Below are positions 21,796-29,850 of a stretch of DNA of 64,000 bases, piece by piece. How positions within the stretch are numbered: the stretch's first letter is position 1; each line of letters begins with the position of its first letter. Source of the DNA: Amycolatopsis suaedae (GTDB lineage: Bacteria; Actinomycetota; Actinomycetes; Mycobacteriales; Pseudonocardiaceae); the NCBI RefSeq assembly GCF_004214935.1, contig NZ_SFCC01000014.1, positions 1 through 64,000 of the forward strand, given 5' to 3'. A program made the position numbers and the translations under genes. The notes below the pieces were generated by a model. It made no database searches. It was not told the origin of the DNA and saw only the letters and a program-made list of their open reading frames with translations.

Positions 21796-22997
21796 CCGGA
21801 ACGCGAGAGGTCGTCGACTTCCCGATCCCGCGCGAATGCCCGTACCACCCGCCCGCGGTCTACGCCGAGGCCAGGGCGGAAGGCCCGCTGTTCCGGGTGC
21901 GGCTCTACGACGGCAGGGTCGCCTGGCTGGTCACCCGCTACGCCGACGTGCGCGCGCTGTTCGCCGACGCCGACCGGTTCTCGTCCAACCGGGACAACCC
22001 CGACTTCCCGATCCCGGCCGAGCGGGAACGGCACTTCCGCGAGTTCTTCCGCACCCTGGCCGGCCTGGACGGCGAGGCACACAAGACACGGCGGTCGATG
22101 CTGGTCGGGCGCTTCACCGTGCGCCAGGTCGACCGGCTGCGCCCCTACATCCAGCGCACCACCGACCTGCTCATCGACCGGATGCTCGACGCCGGGCCGC
22201 CCGCCGACCTGATCTCCGCACTGGGCAGGCCGCTGCCGTCGATGGTGATCTCCGAACTGCTCGGCGTTCCCTACGCCGACCACGAGCGGTTCGAGAAGTG
22301 GTCGCAGGGGCTCATGCACGCGCCGACCGCGGAGGAGGCGTGGGAGTCCGGCCAGCAGCTCGTCGCCTACATGGACGCGCTGATCAAGGAGAAGGAAGCC
22401 GAGCCGACCGACGACCTGCTCGGCACGCTGATCACCGAGCGGATGCACACCGGCGAGCTGACCCGCGAGGAACTGGTGCGGCTCGCGCTGGCGGTGCTGG
22501 CCGCCGGCCACGAGACCACCGCCAGCATGATCGGCCTGGGCACGCTGACGCTGCTCGAACACCCCGACCAGCTCGACGTCCTCAAGGCCGACCCCGGCGC
22601 GGCACTGCGGGTGGTCGACGAGCTGTCCCGGTTCCTGTCCGTCGCCGACCTCACCACGCTGCGCGTGGTCACCGAGGACGTCGAGGTGGGCGGGCAGCTC
22701 GTGCGTGCCGGTGAGGGCGTCATCCTGTCCACCGCGGCCGCCAACCGCGACCCGGACGTCTATCCCGAACCCGACCGGCTCGACGTCAGCCGCCAGGCCC
22801 GCAACAACCTCGCGTTCGGCTTCGGCCCGCACCGCTGTGTCGGCGAGAACCTGGCCCGCGCCGAACTGGAGATCGTGTTCGGCACGCTGTTCCGGCGGGT
22901 GCCGAAGCTGCGGCTGGCCATGCCGCTGGACGAGATCCCGCGCAAGGTCGGCATGACCCTGGAGGGCATGCTGGAACTGCCCGTCACCTGGACCTGA
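21792..22997 (+). CDS. Cytochrome P450 monooxygenase, polyketide tailoring
   Basis: A 401-aa soluble bacterial P450. The I-helix oxygen-binding motif AGHETTA, the K-helix ExxR (ELSR) and the heme-binding loop FGFGPHRCVGENLA with its Cys ligand are all intact. Length and motifs fit the CYP107/CYP105-like enzymes that hydroxylate or epoxidise macrolides. The ATG overlaps the stop of the thioesterase-bearing synthase, so it is translationally coupled to the PKS and almost certainly acts on its product. The position oxidised cannot be read from sequence. No ferredoxin or ferredoxin reductase gene lies nearby, so electrons must come from proteins encoded elsewhere. Confidence 0.93.
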   Translation: MTGTREVVDFPIPRECPYHPPAVYAEARAEGPLFRVRLYDGRVAWLVTRYADVRALFADADRFSSNRDNPDFPIPAERERHFREFFRTLAGLDGEAHKTRRSMLVGRFTVRQVDRLRPYIQRTTDLLIDRMLDAGPPADLISALGRPLPSMVISELLGVPYADHERFEKWSQGLMHAPTAEEAWESGQQLVAYMDALIKEKEAEPTDDLLGTLITERMHTGELTREELVRLALAVLAAGHETTASMIGLGTLTLLEHPDQLDVLKADPGAALRVVDELSRFLSVADLTTLRVVTEDVEVGGQLVRAGEGVILSTAAANRDPDVYPEPDRLDVSRQARNNLAFGFGPHRCVGENLARAELEIVFGTLFRRVPKLRLAMPLDEIPRKVGMTLEGMLELPVTWT

Positions 22998-22998
22998 C

Positions 22999-24033
22999 GT
23001 GCGCACACCGGATCTCTACTTCGGGGGCATCGGCTCCTTCCTGCCGCCCAGCGTCCCGGTCGGGCAGGCCGTCGCCGACGGGCGTTACCCGGCCGAGGAA
23101 GCCGAGGCACACGGCTACGCCGGCGCCGCGGTCGCGGGCGACCGGCCGGCGCCGGAGATGGCACTGGAAGCCGCACACACCGCGGTGAAGCGCGCCGGGC
23201 AGCAGCCCGGGGAGCTGGACCTGTTGCTGTACACCAACACCTGGCACCAGGGGCCGGACGGCTGGCCGCCGCAGGCCTACCTGCAACGGCACCTGACCGG
23301 TGGCACCGTCCCGGCCATGGAGGTCCGGCAGGGCTGCAACGGCATGTTCGGCGCGCTGGAGCTGGCCGCGTCCTACCTGCGGGCCGACCCCGCGCGGCAG
23401 GCCGCGTTACTGGTGGCCGCCGACAACTACGGCACCCCGCTGATCGACCGCTGGCGGCTGGGTTTCGGCCTGGTCGTCGGCGACGCCGCGGCGGCCGTCG
23501 TGCTGACCACCCGGCCCGGGTTCGCGCGGTTGCTGTCGGTCTGCTCGGTCACCGCCCCGGAGGGGGAGGACCTGCACCGCAGCGGCGAGCCGCTGTTCCC
23601 GCCGTCGGCGACCGTCGGCCGCACCCAGGACTTCGGCGCCCGCCTGGACCACTACCGGGCCAACCCGCCGGAGGGCGCCCGGGTGCTGATGCGCATGCCC
23701 GACTACACGCTCGACGTCGCCAGGCAGGCGGCCGGCGAGGCCGGGATCGAGCTGGAGGACCTGGCCAGGGTGGCCTACGTCAACCACTCCCGCGAGGTCG
23801 TCGAGTACCGCTGCATGGAACTGCTCGGCCTGCCCATGTCCAAGTCCACCTGGGAGTTCGGCAGGACCATCGGCCACTGCGGCGCCGCCGACCAGATCCT
23901 CGCGCTGGAGCACCTGGTGACCACGGGCCAGCTGGCGCCGGGCGACCACGTGCTCATGCTGGGTCAGGCGCCCGGGGTGCTGCTCTCGGCCGCCGTGGTG
24001 CGCATCGTCGACGTCCCCGACTGGACCGGCTGA
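22999..24033 (+). CDS. KAS III-like acyltransferase (CerJ/ChlB-type), Asn of the catalytic triad replaced
   Basis: A 344-aa thiolase-fold protein starting with GTG one base after the P450 stop. The FabH nucleophile is present (C113 in RQGCNGMFGALE), as is the first His (H263 in YVNHSREV). The third residue, Asn in the GNTSAA motif of FabH, is His293 in GHCGAADQ, exactly 30 residues after H263 as in FabH. An Asp (D298) lies 35 residues after H263; by my recollection this spacing matches the Cys-His-Asp triad of CerJ, which transfers acyl groups to sugar hydroxyls. With two glycosyltransferases next door, acylation of a macrolide sugar is more likely than a condensing or starter-unit role. The last 70 bp overlap the 3' end of the opposing glycosyltransferase gene. 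Confidence 0.8.
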   Translation: MRTPDLYFGGIGSFLPPSVPVGQAVADGRYPAEEAEAHGYAGAAVAGDRPAPEMALEAAHTAVKRAGQQPGELDLLLYTNTWHQGPDGWPPQAYLQRHLTGGTVPAMEVRQGCNGMFGALELAASYLRADPARQAALLVAADNYGTPLIDRWRLGFGLVVGDAAAAVVLTTRPGFARLLSVCSVTAPEGEDLHRSGEPLFPPSATVGRTQDFGARLDHYRANPPEGARVLMRMPDYTLDVARQAAGEAGIELEDLARVAYVNHSREVVEYRCMELLGLPMSKSTWEFGRTIGHCGAADQILALEHLVTTGQLAPGDHVLMLGQAPGVLLSAAVVRIVDVPDWTG

Positions 24034-25202
24034 CCGGCGGCCAGCGCGGGCAGGCGGGCGGCGACGTCGTCCGCGGACGGCATCGCCGCGATCTCCTCGG
24101 CCAGTTTCCTGGCCGCCGCGGCGTAACCGGGTCCGGCGAGCACCCGCGCCGCCGCGTCGGCGACCGCGTCGCCGTCGGCCGTGTCCGGTGGCAGGTGCTC
24201 CACCGCGCCGCTGGCGGCGATCCGGTCCAGCCCGTCGAACGCGTTGGCCCGCGACGGCAGCACCACCTGCGGCACGGCGGCGGCCAGCGCGGTCAGCGTC
24301 GTGTTGAACCCGCCGTGGTGGACCACGAGATCGGCCAGCGGGATCACGTCGGCCTGCGGCACCCACGGTTGCACCGTGACGTTCGGCGGCAGGTCGCCCA
24401 GCACGTCGGCGGACACCGACGGTCCCGTCGCGACGAGGATGTCGGCGTCCAGTGCGGACAGTCCGTCGGCGGCCGCGCGCAGCACGTCGGCGGCACCGAT
24501 GACCGTGCCCAGCGTCAGGTACACCAGCGGCCGCCCGGGAACCCGGTCGCGGACCACGGCGGGCAGCTGCGCTGGCGGCGCGAACGGCGCCGGGCGCAGC
24601 GCGACGGCGGGCACGGCTTCGGCGAGTTCGGTGCGCTGCAAGGACGGCGGGCACAGGTCGAGGTAGGGGTCACCCGCGGTGCCCAGCGCCGGGCCCGACG
24701 GCAGGGTGACCCCGGCGTCGGCCGCCACGGCGTGCAGTGCCTCGGCGAAGCCCGGCCCCAGCTCGATCGGGGCGAGCCCGAACGCGTGGCACACCGTCGG
24801 CACACCGGCGTGCTTTCCGGCCAGCGCCGCACCCGGGTTGCCCGCCTCGTGCACGACCAGGTCCGGGCGGTCCCGCTCGATCAGCGGCAGCAGGCCGGCC
24901 AGGAAGGCACGCGGCAGGACGTCGCCGAACGCCTTGGCGTACAACAGCTCGCGCTCGGTGTCCGGCAGGGTCGGCGGCGGCTGGGGCGACCGGCCGAGAT
25001 GGCTGCCGAACGTGGTGAAGAACGCCTCCCGCAGCCCTTCGCCCGCCTCGGCGACGGCGCAGCCGGCGTCGGCGAGCACCGGATGCAGCTCGGCCGAGGT
25101 GGCGAAGAGGACCTCGTGTCCCGCCGCCACGGCCGCCCGTGCCAGCGGGATCAGCGGATAGGTGTGGCCGGGCGAACCGAGGCTGGAGAACAGGATGCGC
25201 AC
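23964..25202 (-). CDS. MGT-family glycosyltransferase (GT1 fold)
   Basis: A 412-aa protein from a GTG start (MRILFSSLGSPGHTYPL). The N-terminal acceptor domain and the C-terminal donor-binding signature (VPQADVIPLADLVVHHGG) are typical of GT-B macrolide/antibiotic glycosyltransferases that use NDP-deoxysugars. It is a clear paralogue of the divergently transcribed gene at 25279, sharing the first ten residues almost exactly. It probably glycosylates the polyketide of this cluster; a self-resistance macrolide glycosyltransferase is the alternative. No deoxysugar biosynthesis genes are visible, so the sugar genes must lie upstream or elsewhere. The Ser/Thr-rich C-terminal tail (GTSTMRTTAAESS) is encoded opposite the end of the acyltransferase gene and may be dispensable. 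Confidence 0.9.
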   Translation of the reverse strand: MRILFSSLGSPGHTYPLIPLARAAVAAGHEVLFATSAELHPVLADAGCAVAEAGEGLREAFFTTFGSHLGRSPQPPPTLPDTERELLYAKAFGDVLPRAFLAGLLPLIERDRPDLVVHEAGNPGAALAGKHAGVPTVCHAFGLAPIELGPGFAEALHAVAADAGVTLPSGPALGTAGDPYLDLCPPSLQRTELAEAVPAVALRPAPFAPPAQLPAVVRDRVPGRPLVYLTLGTVIGAADVLRAAADGLSALDADILVATGPSVSADVLGDLPPNVTVQPWVPQADVIPLADLVVHHGGFNTTLTALAAAVPQVVLPSRANAFDGLDRIAASGAVEHLPPDTADGDAVADAAARVLAGPGYAAAARKLAEEIAAMPSADDVAARLPALAAGQPVQSGTSTMRTTAAESSTPGA

Positions 25203-25278
25203 ACACCCGATGCTAGATCCGCGATCCGCGCTCGCGAGGCGTCGCCAGCGGCCAATCCCGTTCGTATAGTGGGGTGTC
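25203..25278. promoter_or_regulatory. Divergent promoter region between two glycosyltransferase genes
   Basis: This 76-bp gap separates two divergent starts. On the plus strand a good -10 hexamer, TATAGT (25265-25270), lies only 8 nt before the GTG at 25279 and no ribosome binding site fits between. Transcription would start at or next to the GTG, giving a leaderless mRNA. No convincing -35 element is seen. The minus-strand promoter is not recognisable. Confidence 0.5.
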
Positions 25279-26454
25279 GTGCGGATCCTGTTCTCCAGCC
25301 TGCCCGTCCACGGTCACACCTACCCGCTGATCCCGCTCGCGCTCGCGGCACGCGAGGCCGGGCACGAGGTCGTGTACGCCACCGGTGAGGAAATGCTGCC
25401 GTCGCTGCGCACGGCCGGCCTGACCGTCGAACCGGTGGCGCTGGACATGCGCGAGGCGTTCGGCCGCGCACTGGCCGGCCTGCGCGTCGCCGTGCCCAGG
25501 GACATCCCGGAGGACCAGCGCGACGACGCCACCGTCGAGGTGTTCAGCTCGATCGCGCCGAGGGCGTTCGTCGACGGTCTCGCACCGCTGATCGGCCGGT
25601 TCCGGCCCGACCTGGTGATCCACGAGTCCGGCAACCCCGGCGCGGGGCTGGCCGCGATCCTGGCCGGTGTGCCCAACGTCGTGCACTCCTACGGCCGCGG
25701 CACCCCGTCCACCGGCGACGGGCTGCGCGGCCGGATCCGGCAGCGGCTGCTGGAGCTGGCCGCCGAGCTGGGCGCGGCGGGCGCGACCGCGCACCCCGGT
25801 GGCCTGCTGTCCAAGGGCTATCTCGACATCTACCCGAGGTCGATGCAGGACGAGACGTTCCTCGCCGAGGTGGACCGGACACCGCTGCGGCCGGTGTCCT
25901 ACGGCGAACCAGCCGAGCTGCCCGCCACCGTGGTGAACCGGACCGATCCGCGGCCGCTGGTGTACCTGACCCTGGGCACGGCGTTCGGCTCGCCCGACGT
26001 GCTGCGCGACGCCATCGCCGGACTGTCCCAATTGGACTGTGAGGTGCTGGTGGCTGCCGGGCCCACGGTCGACGTGCACGAGCTGGGGGACTGGCCGGGC
26101 AACGTCACCGTCGAGACCTGGGTGCCGCAGGCGCGGCTGCTGCCGCACGTGGACCTGGCCGTGCACCACGGCAGCGCGGGCACGGTGCTGAGCGTGCTCG
26201 CCGCCGGGGTGCCGCAGCTGATCCTCCCGCAGGGAGGCGACGGGTTCATCAACGCCGCGGCCGTGGCGCAGGCCGGTGCGGGCGACTGGCTGCCGCCCGC
26301 CGAGTGCGACGCCGCCGCCGTCACCGAGAAGGCGGGGAAGCTGCTGGCCGACCCGGCCTGCCGGGAGGCGGCAGGCCGGGTCGGCAGGGAGATCGCGGCG
26401 ATGCCCACGCCCGCCGAGGTGGCGGCCCGGCTGGAGCGGTTCACGGCGAGCTGA
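25279..26454 (+). CDS. MGT-family glycosyltransferase (GT1 fold), paralogue of the opposing gene
   Basis: A 391-aa protein beginning MRILFSSLPVHGHTYPL from a GTG that is probably the first base of a leaderless transcript. The nucleotide-sugar site reads WVPQARLLPHVDLAVHHG, followed by a GT-B loop ending LILPQGGDGF. Family members attach deoxysugars to macrolides and other aglycones. Having two glycosyltransferases suggests either two sugars or a disaccharide on the polyketide. Its 3' end overlaps by 14 bp the converging monooxygenase gene, leaving no room for a conventional terminator between them. Confidence 0.9.
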   Translation: MRILFSSLPVHGHTYPLIPLALAAREAGHEVVYATGEEMLPSLRTAGLTVEPVALDMREAFGRALAGLRVAVPRDIPEDQRDDATVEVFSSIAPRAFVDGLAPLIGRFRPDLVIHESGNPGAGLAAILAGVPNVVHSYGRGTPSTGDGLRGRIRQRLLELAAELGAAGATAHPGGLLSKGYLDIYPRSMQDETFLAEVDRTPLRPVSYGEPAELPATVVNRTDPRPLVYLTLGTAFGSPDVLRDAIAGLSQLDCEVLVAAGPTVDVHELGDWPGNVTVETWVPQARLLPHVDLAVHHGSAGTVLSVLAAGVPQLILPQGGDGFINAAAVAQAGAGDWLPPAECDAAAVTEKAGKLLADPACREAAGRVGREIAAMPTPAEVAARLERFTAS

Positions 26455-27871
26455 CCGCGCCGAACCAGCGGGCGAGGTGCCCGGCCAGCTCCCGCTGGTC
26501 CTGCCCGGCCCAGGCCACGTGGCCGTCCGGCCGCAGCAGCACGGCGGGCACGTCCAGTTCCTCGCTGACGTCGGCGACGTGGTCGACCCGGTCCGCCCAG
26601 CCCTCGACCGACAGCCGGCCGGTCTGGTCGAGCAGCAGCCCGCGGCCGCCGTGCATCAGCTCGTAGAGGCTGCCCCGCTTCAGCCGCAGGTCTCGCAGCC
26701 GCCTGCCGAGCAGCTCGTGGCCGTCGCCGAAGTCGTAGCGCACGCGCAAGGCGGTGATCTTCTCGGTCAGGTACCGGTTGACCTCGTCGAAGTCCATCAG
26801 CTCCGCCACCAGCTTGCGCAGCGCTCGCGGTCCCGGCTCCAGCGACATCAGTTCCGTCTGCGCGCGGGTGTTGTCCAGCACGTCGGCGGCCACCGGGTGA
26901 CGTTCGGCGTGGTAGGTGTCCAGTAATCCCTCCGGTGCCCAGCCCGCGACCGCGGCGGCCAGCTTCCAGCCGAGGTTGAACGCGTCCTGGACGCCGAGGT
27001 TGAGCCCCTGCCCGCCCAGCGGCGGGTGGATGTGCGCCGCGTCGCCCGCCAGGAAGACCCGGCCGTCCCGGTAGCGCTCGGCCAGCCGCGTGGCGTCGCC
27101 GAAGCGGGACAGCCAGCGCGGGGAGTGCACGCCGAAGTCCGTGCCCGCGTAAGTCCGCAGCTGTTGCCGGATCTCCTCCAGCGTCGGCGGCACGGTGCGG
27201 TCCTCGGCGACGGTCGCGGCCGGCACGACCAGGCGGTACAGCCCGTCGCCGATGGCGCCCATGCCGAACCGCCGGTTGGTTTCGCGGATCTCGGCCGCCG
27301 TGGCGGCGATCGTCTCCGCCGGGGCGGTGGCCGCCAGCTCGCCCAGCAGCATGTCGACCCTGGACGGCTCGCCGGGAAAGCCGATGCCGAGCAGCTTGCG
27401 GACCGTGCTGCGGCCGCCGTCGCAGCCGACGAGGTAGCGCCCGCGCACGCGCGAGCCGTCGGCGAGTTCGGCGGTCACCCCCTCGTCGTCCTGGCGCAGC
27501 CCGGTCAGTTCGCGGCCCCGCCGCAGTTCCGCCCCGGACTCGACCGCGTACTCCAGCAGCAGCCGGTCGGTGACGTTCTGCGGAATGCCGAGCACGTAGG
27601 GGTGTGCGGTGTCCAGGCCGCCCGGTGACGGCTTGGAGATCCCGGCGAAGAACCCGCCGAGCGGATACTGGGTGCCGTGCGCGAGGAAGCGGTCGAGCAG
27701 GCCGCGCTGGGCCAGCACCTCGATGCTGCGTGCGTGCAGGCCGAGGCCCCGGATGATCGGGCTCGGCTCGGGGTCGCGCTCCAGCACGACCACCCGCACA
27801 CCGTGCAGCCGTAGCTCGCCGGCCAGCATCGACCCGGTCGGCCCGCCGCCGGCGATGATCACATCGAACAT
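26441..27871 (-). CDS. rox: Rifampicin monooxygenase-like FAD-dependent hydroxylase
   Basis: A 476-aa class A flavoprotein. The Rossmann motif is MFDVIIAGGGPTG; the DG motif is LVGCDGGRSTVR; the GD motif is FLAGDAAHIHPP. Long stretches (ELRLHGVRVVVLE, LGIPQNVTDRLL, AERYRDGRVFLAGDAAH, LSVEGWADRVDHV) match my recollection of the Nocardia and Streptomyces rifampicin monooxygenases, which oxidise the naphthoquinone and inactivate the drug. The ATG at 27871 is chosen because the FAD motif begins there and GGGGAC lies 4 nt upstream; an in-frame extension to 28024 is unsupported. A palindrome resembling the rifamycin-associated element sits 55-75 nt upstream. It lies at the edge of the polyketide cluster but nothing else ties it to that product; tailoring of another aromatic polyketide is the alternative. 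Confidence 0.85.
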   Translation of the reverse strand: MFDVIIAGGGPTGSMLAGELRLHGVRVVVLERDPEPSPIIRGLGLHARSIEVLAQRGLLDRFLAHGTQYPLGGFFAGISKPSPGGLDTAHPYVLGIPQNVTDRLLLEYAVESGAELRRGRELTGLRQDDEGVTAELADGSRVRGRYLVGCDGGRSTVRKLLGIGFPGEPSRVDMLLGELAATAPAETIAATAAEIRETNRRFGMGAIGDGLYRLVVPAATVAEDRTVPPTLEEIRQQLRTYAGTDFGVHSPRWLSRFGDATRLAERYRDGRVFLAGDAAHIHPPLGGQGLNLGVQDAFNLGWKLAAAVAGWAPEGLLDTYHAERHPVAADVLDNTRAQTELMSLEPGPRALRKLVAELMDFDEVNRYLTEKITALRVRYDFGDGHELLGRRLRDLRLKRGSLYELMHGGRGLLLDQTGRLSVEGWADRVDHVADVSEELDVPAVLLRPDGHVAWAGQDQRELAGHLARWFGAVSSP

Positions 27872-27925
27872 GAGTCCCCGTTTCCGCCTGGTTGGAGTTC
27901 CGGCCGGGAAGTGTGCGGCATGACC

Positions 27926-27945
27926 GGGGTCTTGCGGCAAGCCCC
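27926..27945 (-). promoter_or_regulatory. Rifamycin-associated element (RAE)-like palindrome upstream of the monooxygenase
   Basis: The sequence GGGGTCTTGCGGCAAGCCCC lies 55-75 nt before the monooxygenase start. The published 19-bp RAE, as I recall it, is GGGGCTTGCGGCAAGCCCC; the window copy differs by one inserted T in one arm. RAEs sit upstream of rifamycin-inactivating genes and are linked to rifamycin-induced expression. A -10-like TATAGC lies just upstream on the minus strand. Confidence 0.65.
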
Positions 27946-27968
27946 GGGGTGGGCTATACGTTGAGAGT

Positions 27969-27988
27969 GGCGGGGAAGGTTCCCCGCC
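27969..27988. promoter_or_regulatory. Perfect inverted repeat in the monooxygenase upstream region
   Basis: GGCGGGGAAGGTTCCCCGCC has two perfect 9-bp arms around GG. It lies about 100 nt upstream of the monooxygenase ATG and on the far side of the RAE-like element. On the plus strand it is followed by TTT, so it could act as an intrinsic terminator shielding the promoter, or it may bind a regulator. Confidence 0.35.
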
Positions 27989-28317
27989 TTTGTCATGTCC
28001 GGCGTTGCTGACGGTGGAAAGCACGTGAAGGCCACCGTCACCACGTCTACGTCAGGCCTCGGCAAAGTCCGGTGACCGCGGCCGCGGCGCTGTTGCGAAG
28101 GGCACCTTGGTGGCGAGATTCGCCAGGATGGTGCCGTTGGCTGCGAGTGTGGGGTCTCGTTCGTGTGACCGGCGGTGCCGTTGTGGTGGCCGGGTCAGCT
28201 GGGTTGGTGTGAAGGCCGAGTTCCTGTCGTCTGGCTTGATGAAGGTGGCCTTCACGAGCCCCAGGCCGACGTCTCGCGACCTGGAACCGATGTCCCGGCC
28301 AGTGGGAGCAGGCGGGC

Positions 28318-28382
28318 GGGAACGTGCAACTCGCGGGTCGGGAACGGTCGACTCGCGGGTCGGGAACGGAGGACTCGCGCGA
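28318..28382. repeat. Three tandem 21-22 nt units, GGGAACG-N4-ACTCGCG type
   Basis: Units begin at 28318, 28340 and 28362; each has the form GGGAACGnnnnACTCGCG plus a short tail. They are followed by GCGGGCCG and CACGCGGGC, as in the copy at 34234-34339. There are no unique spacers, so it is not a CRISPR array. Confidence 0.8.
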
Positions 28383-28485
28383 GCGGGCCGCACACGCGGG
28401 CGACCGGCACTACGTGAGAATCGTTCTGCGCTCGGGACCGCACACCTCGCACAGCCGGGCATCGGAGCGCGCTGGCGGTAAAGCA

Positions 28486-28534
28486 CGTGAAGGCCACCTT
28501 CACCACGTCTCACGTAATGAAGGTGGCCTTCACG
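28486..28534. terminator. Perfect 17-bp hairpin just beyond the yidC stop
   Basis: Arms 28486-28502 and 28518-28534 are perfectly complementary (CGTGAAGGCCACCTTCA and its complement) around a 15-nt loop, ccacgtctcacgtaa. The hairpin begins 13 nt downstream of the yidC stop. An element with an identical loop follows the peptidase gene at 51109-51163, which supports a conserved 3'-end role. There is no U-tract. Confidence 0.65.
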
Positions 28535-28547
28535 AGCTGGGGAGTCG

Positions 28548-29723
28548 CTAACGCCGCTTGCGGGTGGTCTTGCGCGGTGGCGTCTTCTGCTGCTTGGGGG
28601 CCGAGCCGTTGGTGCCGCTCGCGCCGCTGCCGTTCTGGCTGGACTTCGGTTCGCCGTCCGGCTTGGCCACGGTGCTGCCCGGCTTGCCGTCCCCGGACTT
28701 GTCGCCGTCGGACGCGGGCGCGGTCTGGGCGAAGCCGTGGGCCGAACCGGCCTTGGTCACCTTGCGCTTGCCCTGCTGTCCTTGCTGCCCCTGCTTGGCG
28801 CCGGAGCCGGACGCCGGGTTCTTCTTCTGCTGCACCGGCTTCTGGCCGGGCTTCGGCGCGGTCGGCTTCTGGCCCGGCTTGGGGGCGAGGTTGTTGCGCT
28901 TCTCCCGCGCCGCGACCTTCTTCTCTTCCTCTTCCTTGTCGATCTTCTTGTAGACCAGCATCTGCTGCATGAAGGTCCAGCCGTTGTTGGCGACCCAGTA
29001 GATCAGCAGGCCGATCGGGAAGAGTGCACCGAAGACGAGCACGCCCAGCGGGAAGACGTACATCGTCAGCTTCTGCATCATCGCCGTCTGCGGCGTCATG
29101 GTCGCCGGGTTCTGGCGAGCGGCCGAGTGACGGGCGTTGAGGTGGGTGGTGACGCTGGAGATGATCATCAGCGGGATCGCCACCGGCGCGACGTACCAGA
29201 GCCACTGGGCCCCGGCCTGGCCGCCGACCAGCCCGACACCGTTGTAGATGGCCTCGCTGAGGTGGACCCCGAAGAGCTTGGCGTGGGTGTAGGACTCGAC
29301 GCCAGCCTGGTCGAAGAAGTAGTTCTCGGTCTTCGGCCCGCCGCCGGGCGGCGGCACGGTGAACGCCCGCAGGACCCAGTTCAGGCCGATGAACACCGGG
29401 ATCTGCAGCAGCATCGGCAGGCAGCTGCCCAGCGGGTTGACGCCGTGCTCGCGCTGGAGCTTCTGCATCTCCATCGCCTGGCGCTGCTTGTCGTTCGCGT
29501 AGCGCTTCTGGACCTTCTTCAGCTCCGGCGCGAAGTCCTGCATCTTCTTCATCGACCGGACCTGGTTCACGAACGGCTTGAACATGATGCCGCGGACGGT
29601 GAAGGTCAGGAAGACGATGGCGATCACCCAGGAGGCCGCCGAGGCTTCGCCGAAGATGAAGCCGAACACCTTGTGCCAGCACCACAGGATGAACGACACA
29701 GGGTAATAGACGAAATCGAGCAC
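28548..29723 (-). CDS. yidC: YidC/Oxa1 membrane protein insertase with a basic tail
   Basis: A 391-aa polytopic protein that inserts and folds proteins in the cytoplasmic membrane. The start is GTG at 29723 (VLDFVYYPVSFILWCWHKVF): GAGGAG lies 7 nt upstream, whereas the ATG at 29780 has no such site. The core has the hydrophobic hairpins typical of Oxa1-family proteins, including the segment PLGSCLPMLLQIPVFIG and a membrane-proximal KKVQKRYANDKQRQAMEMQK coiled helix. The last ~120 residues are low-complexity Lys/Gln/Gly/Pro ending KTTRKRR, a basic tail like those that contact ribosomes. No rpmH, rnpA or jag gene is adjacent, so this is probably not the oriC-linked copy. Confidence 0.92.
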   Translation of the reverse strand: MLDFVYYPVSFILWCWHKVFGFIFGEASAASWVIAIVFLTFTVRGIMFKPFVNQVRSMKKMQDFAPELKKVQKRYANDKQRQAMEMQKLQREHGVNPLGSCLPMLLQIPVFIGLNWVLRAFTVPPPGGGPKTENYFFDQAGVESYTHAKLFGVHLSEAIYNGVGLVGGQAGAQWLWYVAPVAIPLMIISSVTTHLNARHSAARQNPATMTPQTAMMQKLTMYVFPLGVLVFGALFPIGLLIYWVANNGWTFMQQMLVYKKIDKEEEEKKVAAREKRNNLAPKPGQKPTAPKPGQKPVQQKKNPASGSGAKQGQQGQQGKRKVTKAGSAHGFAQTAPASDGDKSGDGKPGSTVAKPDGEPKSSQNGSGASGTNGSAPKQQKTPPRKTTRKRR

Positions 29724-29817
29724 CCGGAAACTCCTCGGCGACAGGCAGGCGACGGCGGACAGCAGCCGCGCAGCGTTCATTCACCAGCGTACGCACGTCC
29801 GCCGTCGCCCACTGTAA

Positions 29818-29835
29818 CACCCGGGTACCCGGGTG
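29818..29835. terminator. 18-bp perfect palindrome between yidC and the lyase gene
   Basis: CACCCGGGTACCCGGGTG is a perfect palindrome 15 nt beyond the stop of the lyase gene and about 95 nt upstream of the yidC start. It could terminate the lyase transcript, although it has no loop of its own, or act as an operator for yidC. Confidence 0.35.
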
Positions 29836-29850
29836 CTTGCCCGGCGTCGG

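Larger units (their letters stand above)
28021..28534. repeat. Intergenic repeat island A (hairpins plus tandem units), no gene
   Basis: No convincing gene lies between the monooxygenase upstream region and yidC. The stretch is a mosaic of repeats: a degenerate GTGAAGGCCACC arm (28021-28052) joined to ACGTCAGGCCTCGGCAAAGTC-like sequence; a ~50-bp element (28207-28256) with 9-bp terminal inverted repeats GTGAAGGCC/GGCCTTCAC; three tandem 21-22 nt units (28318-28382); and a perfect hairpin (28486-28534). Most blocks recur in island B (33713-34510), one of them in opposite orientation. Confidence 0.75.
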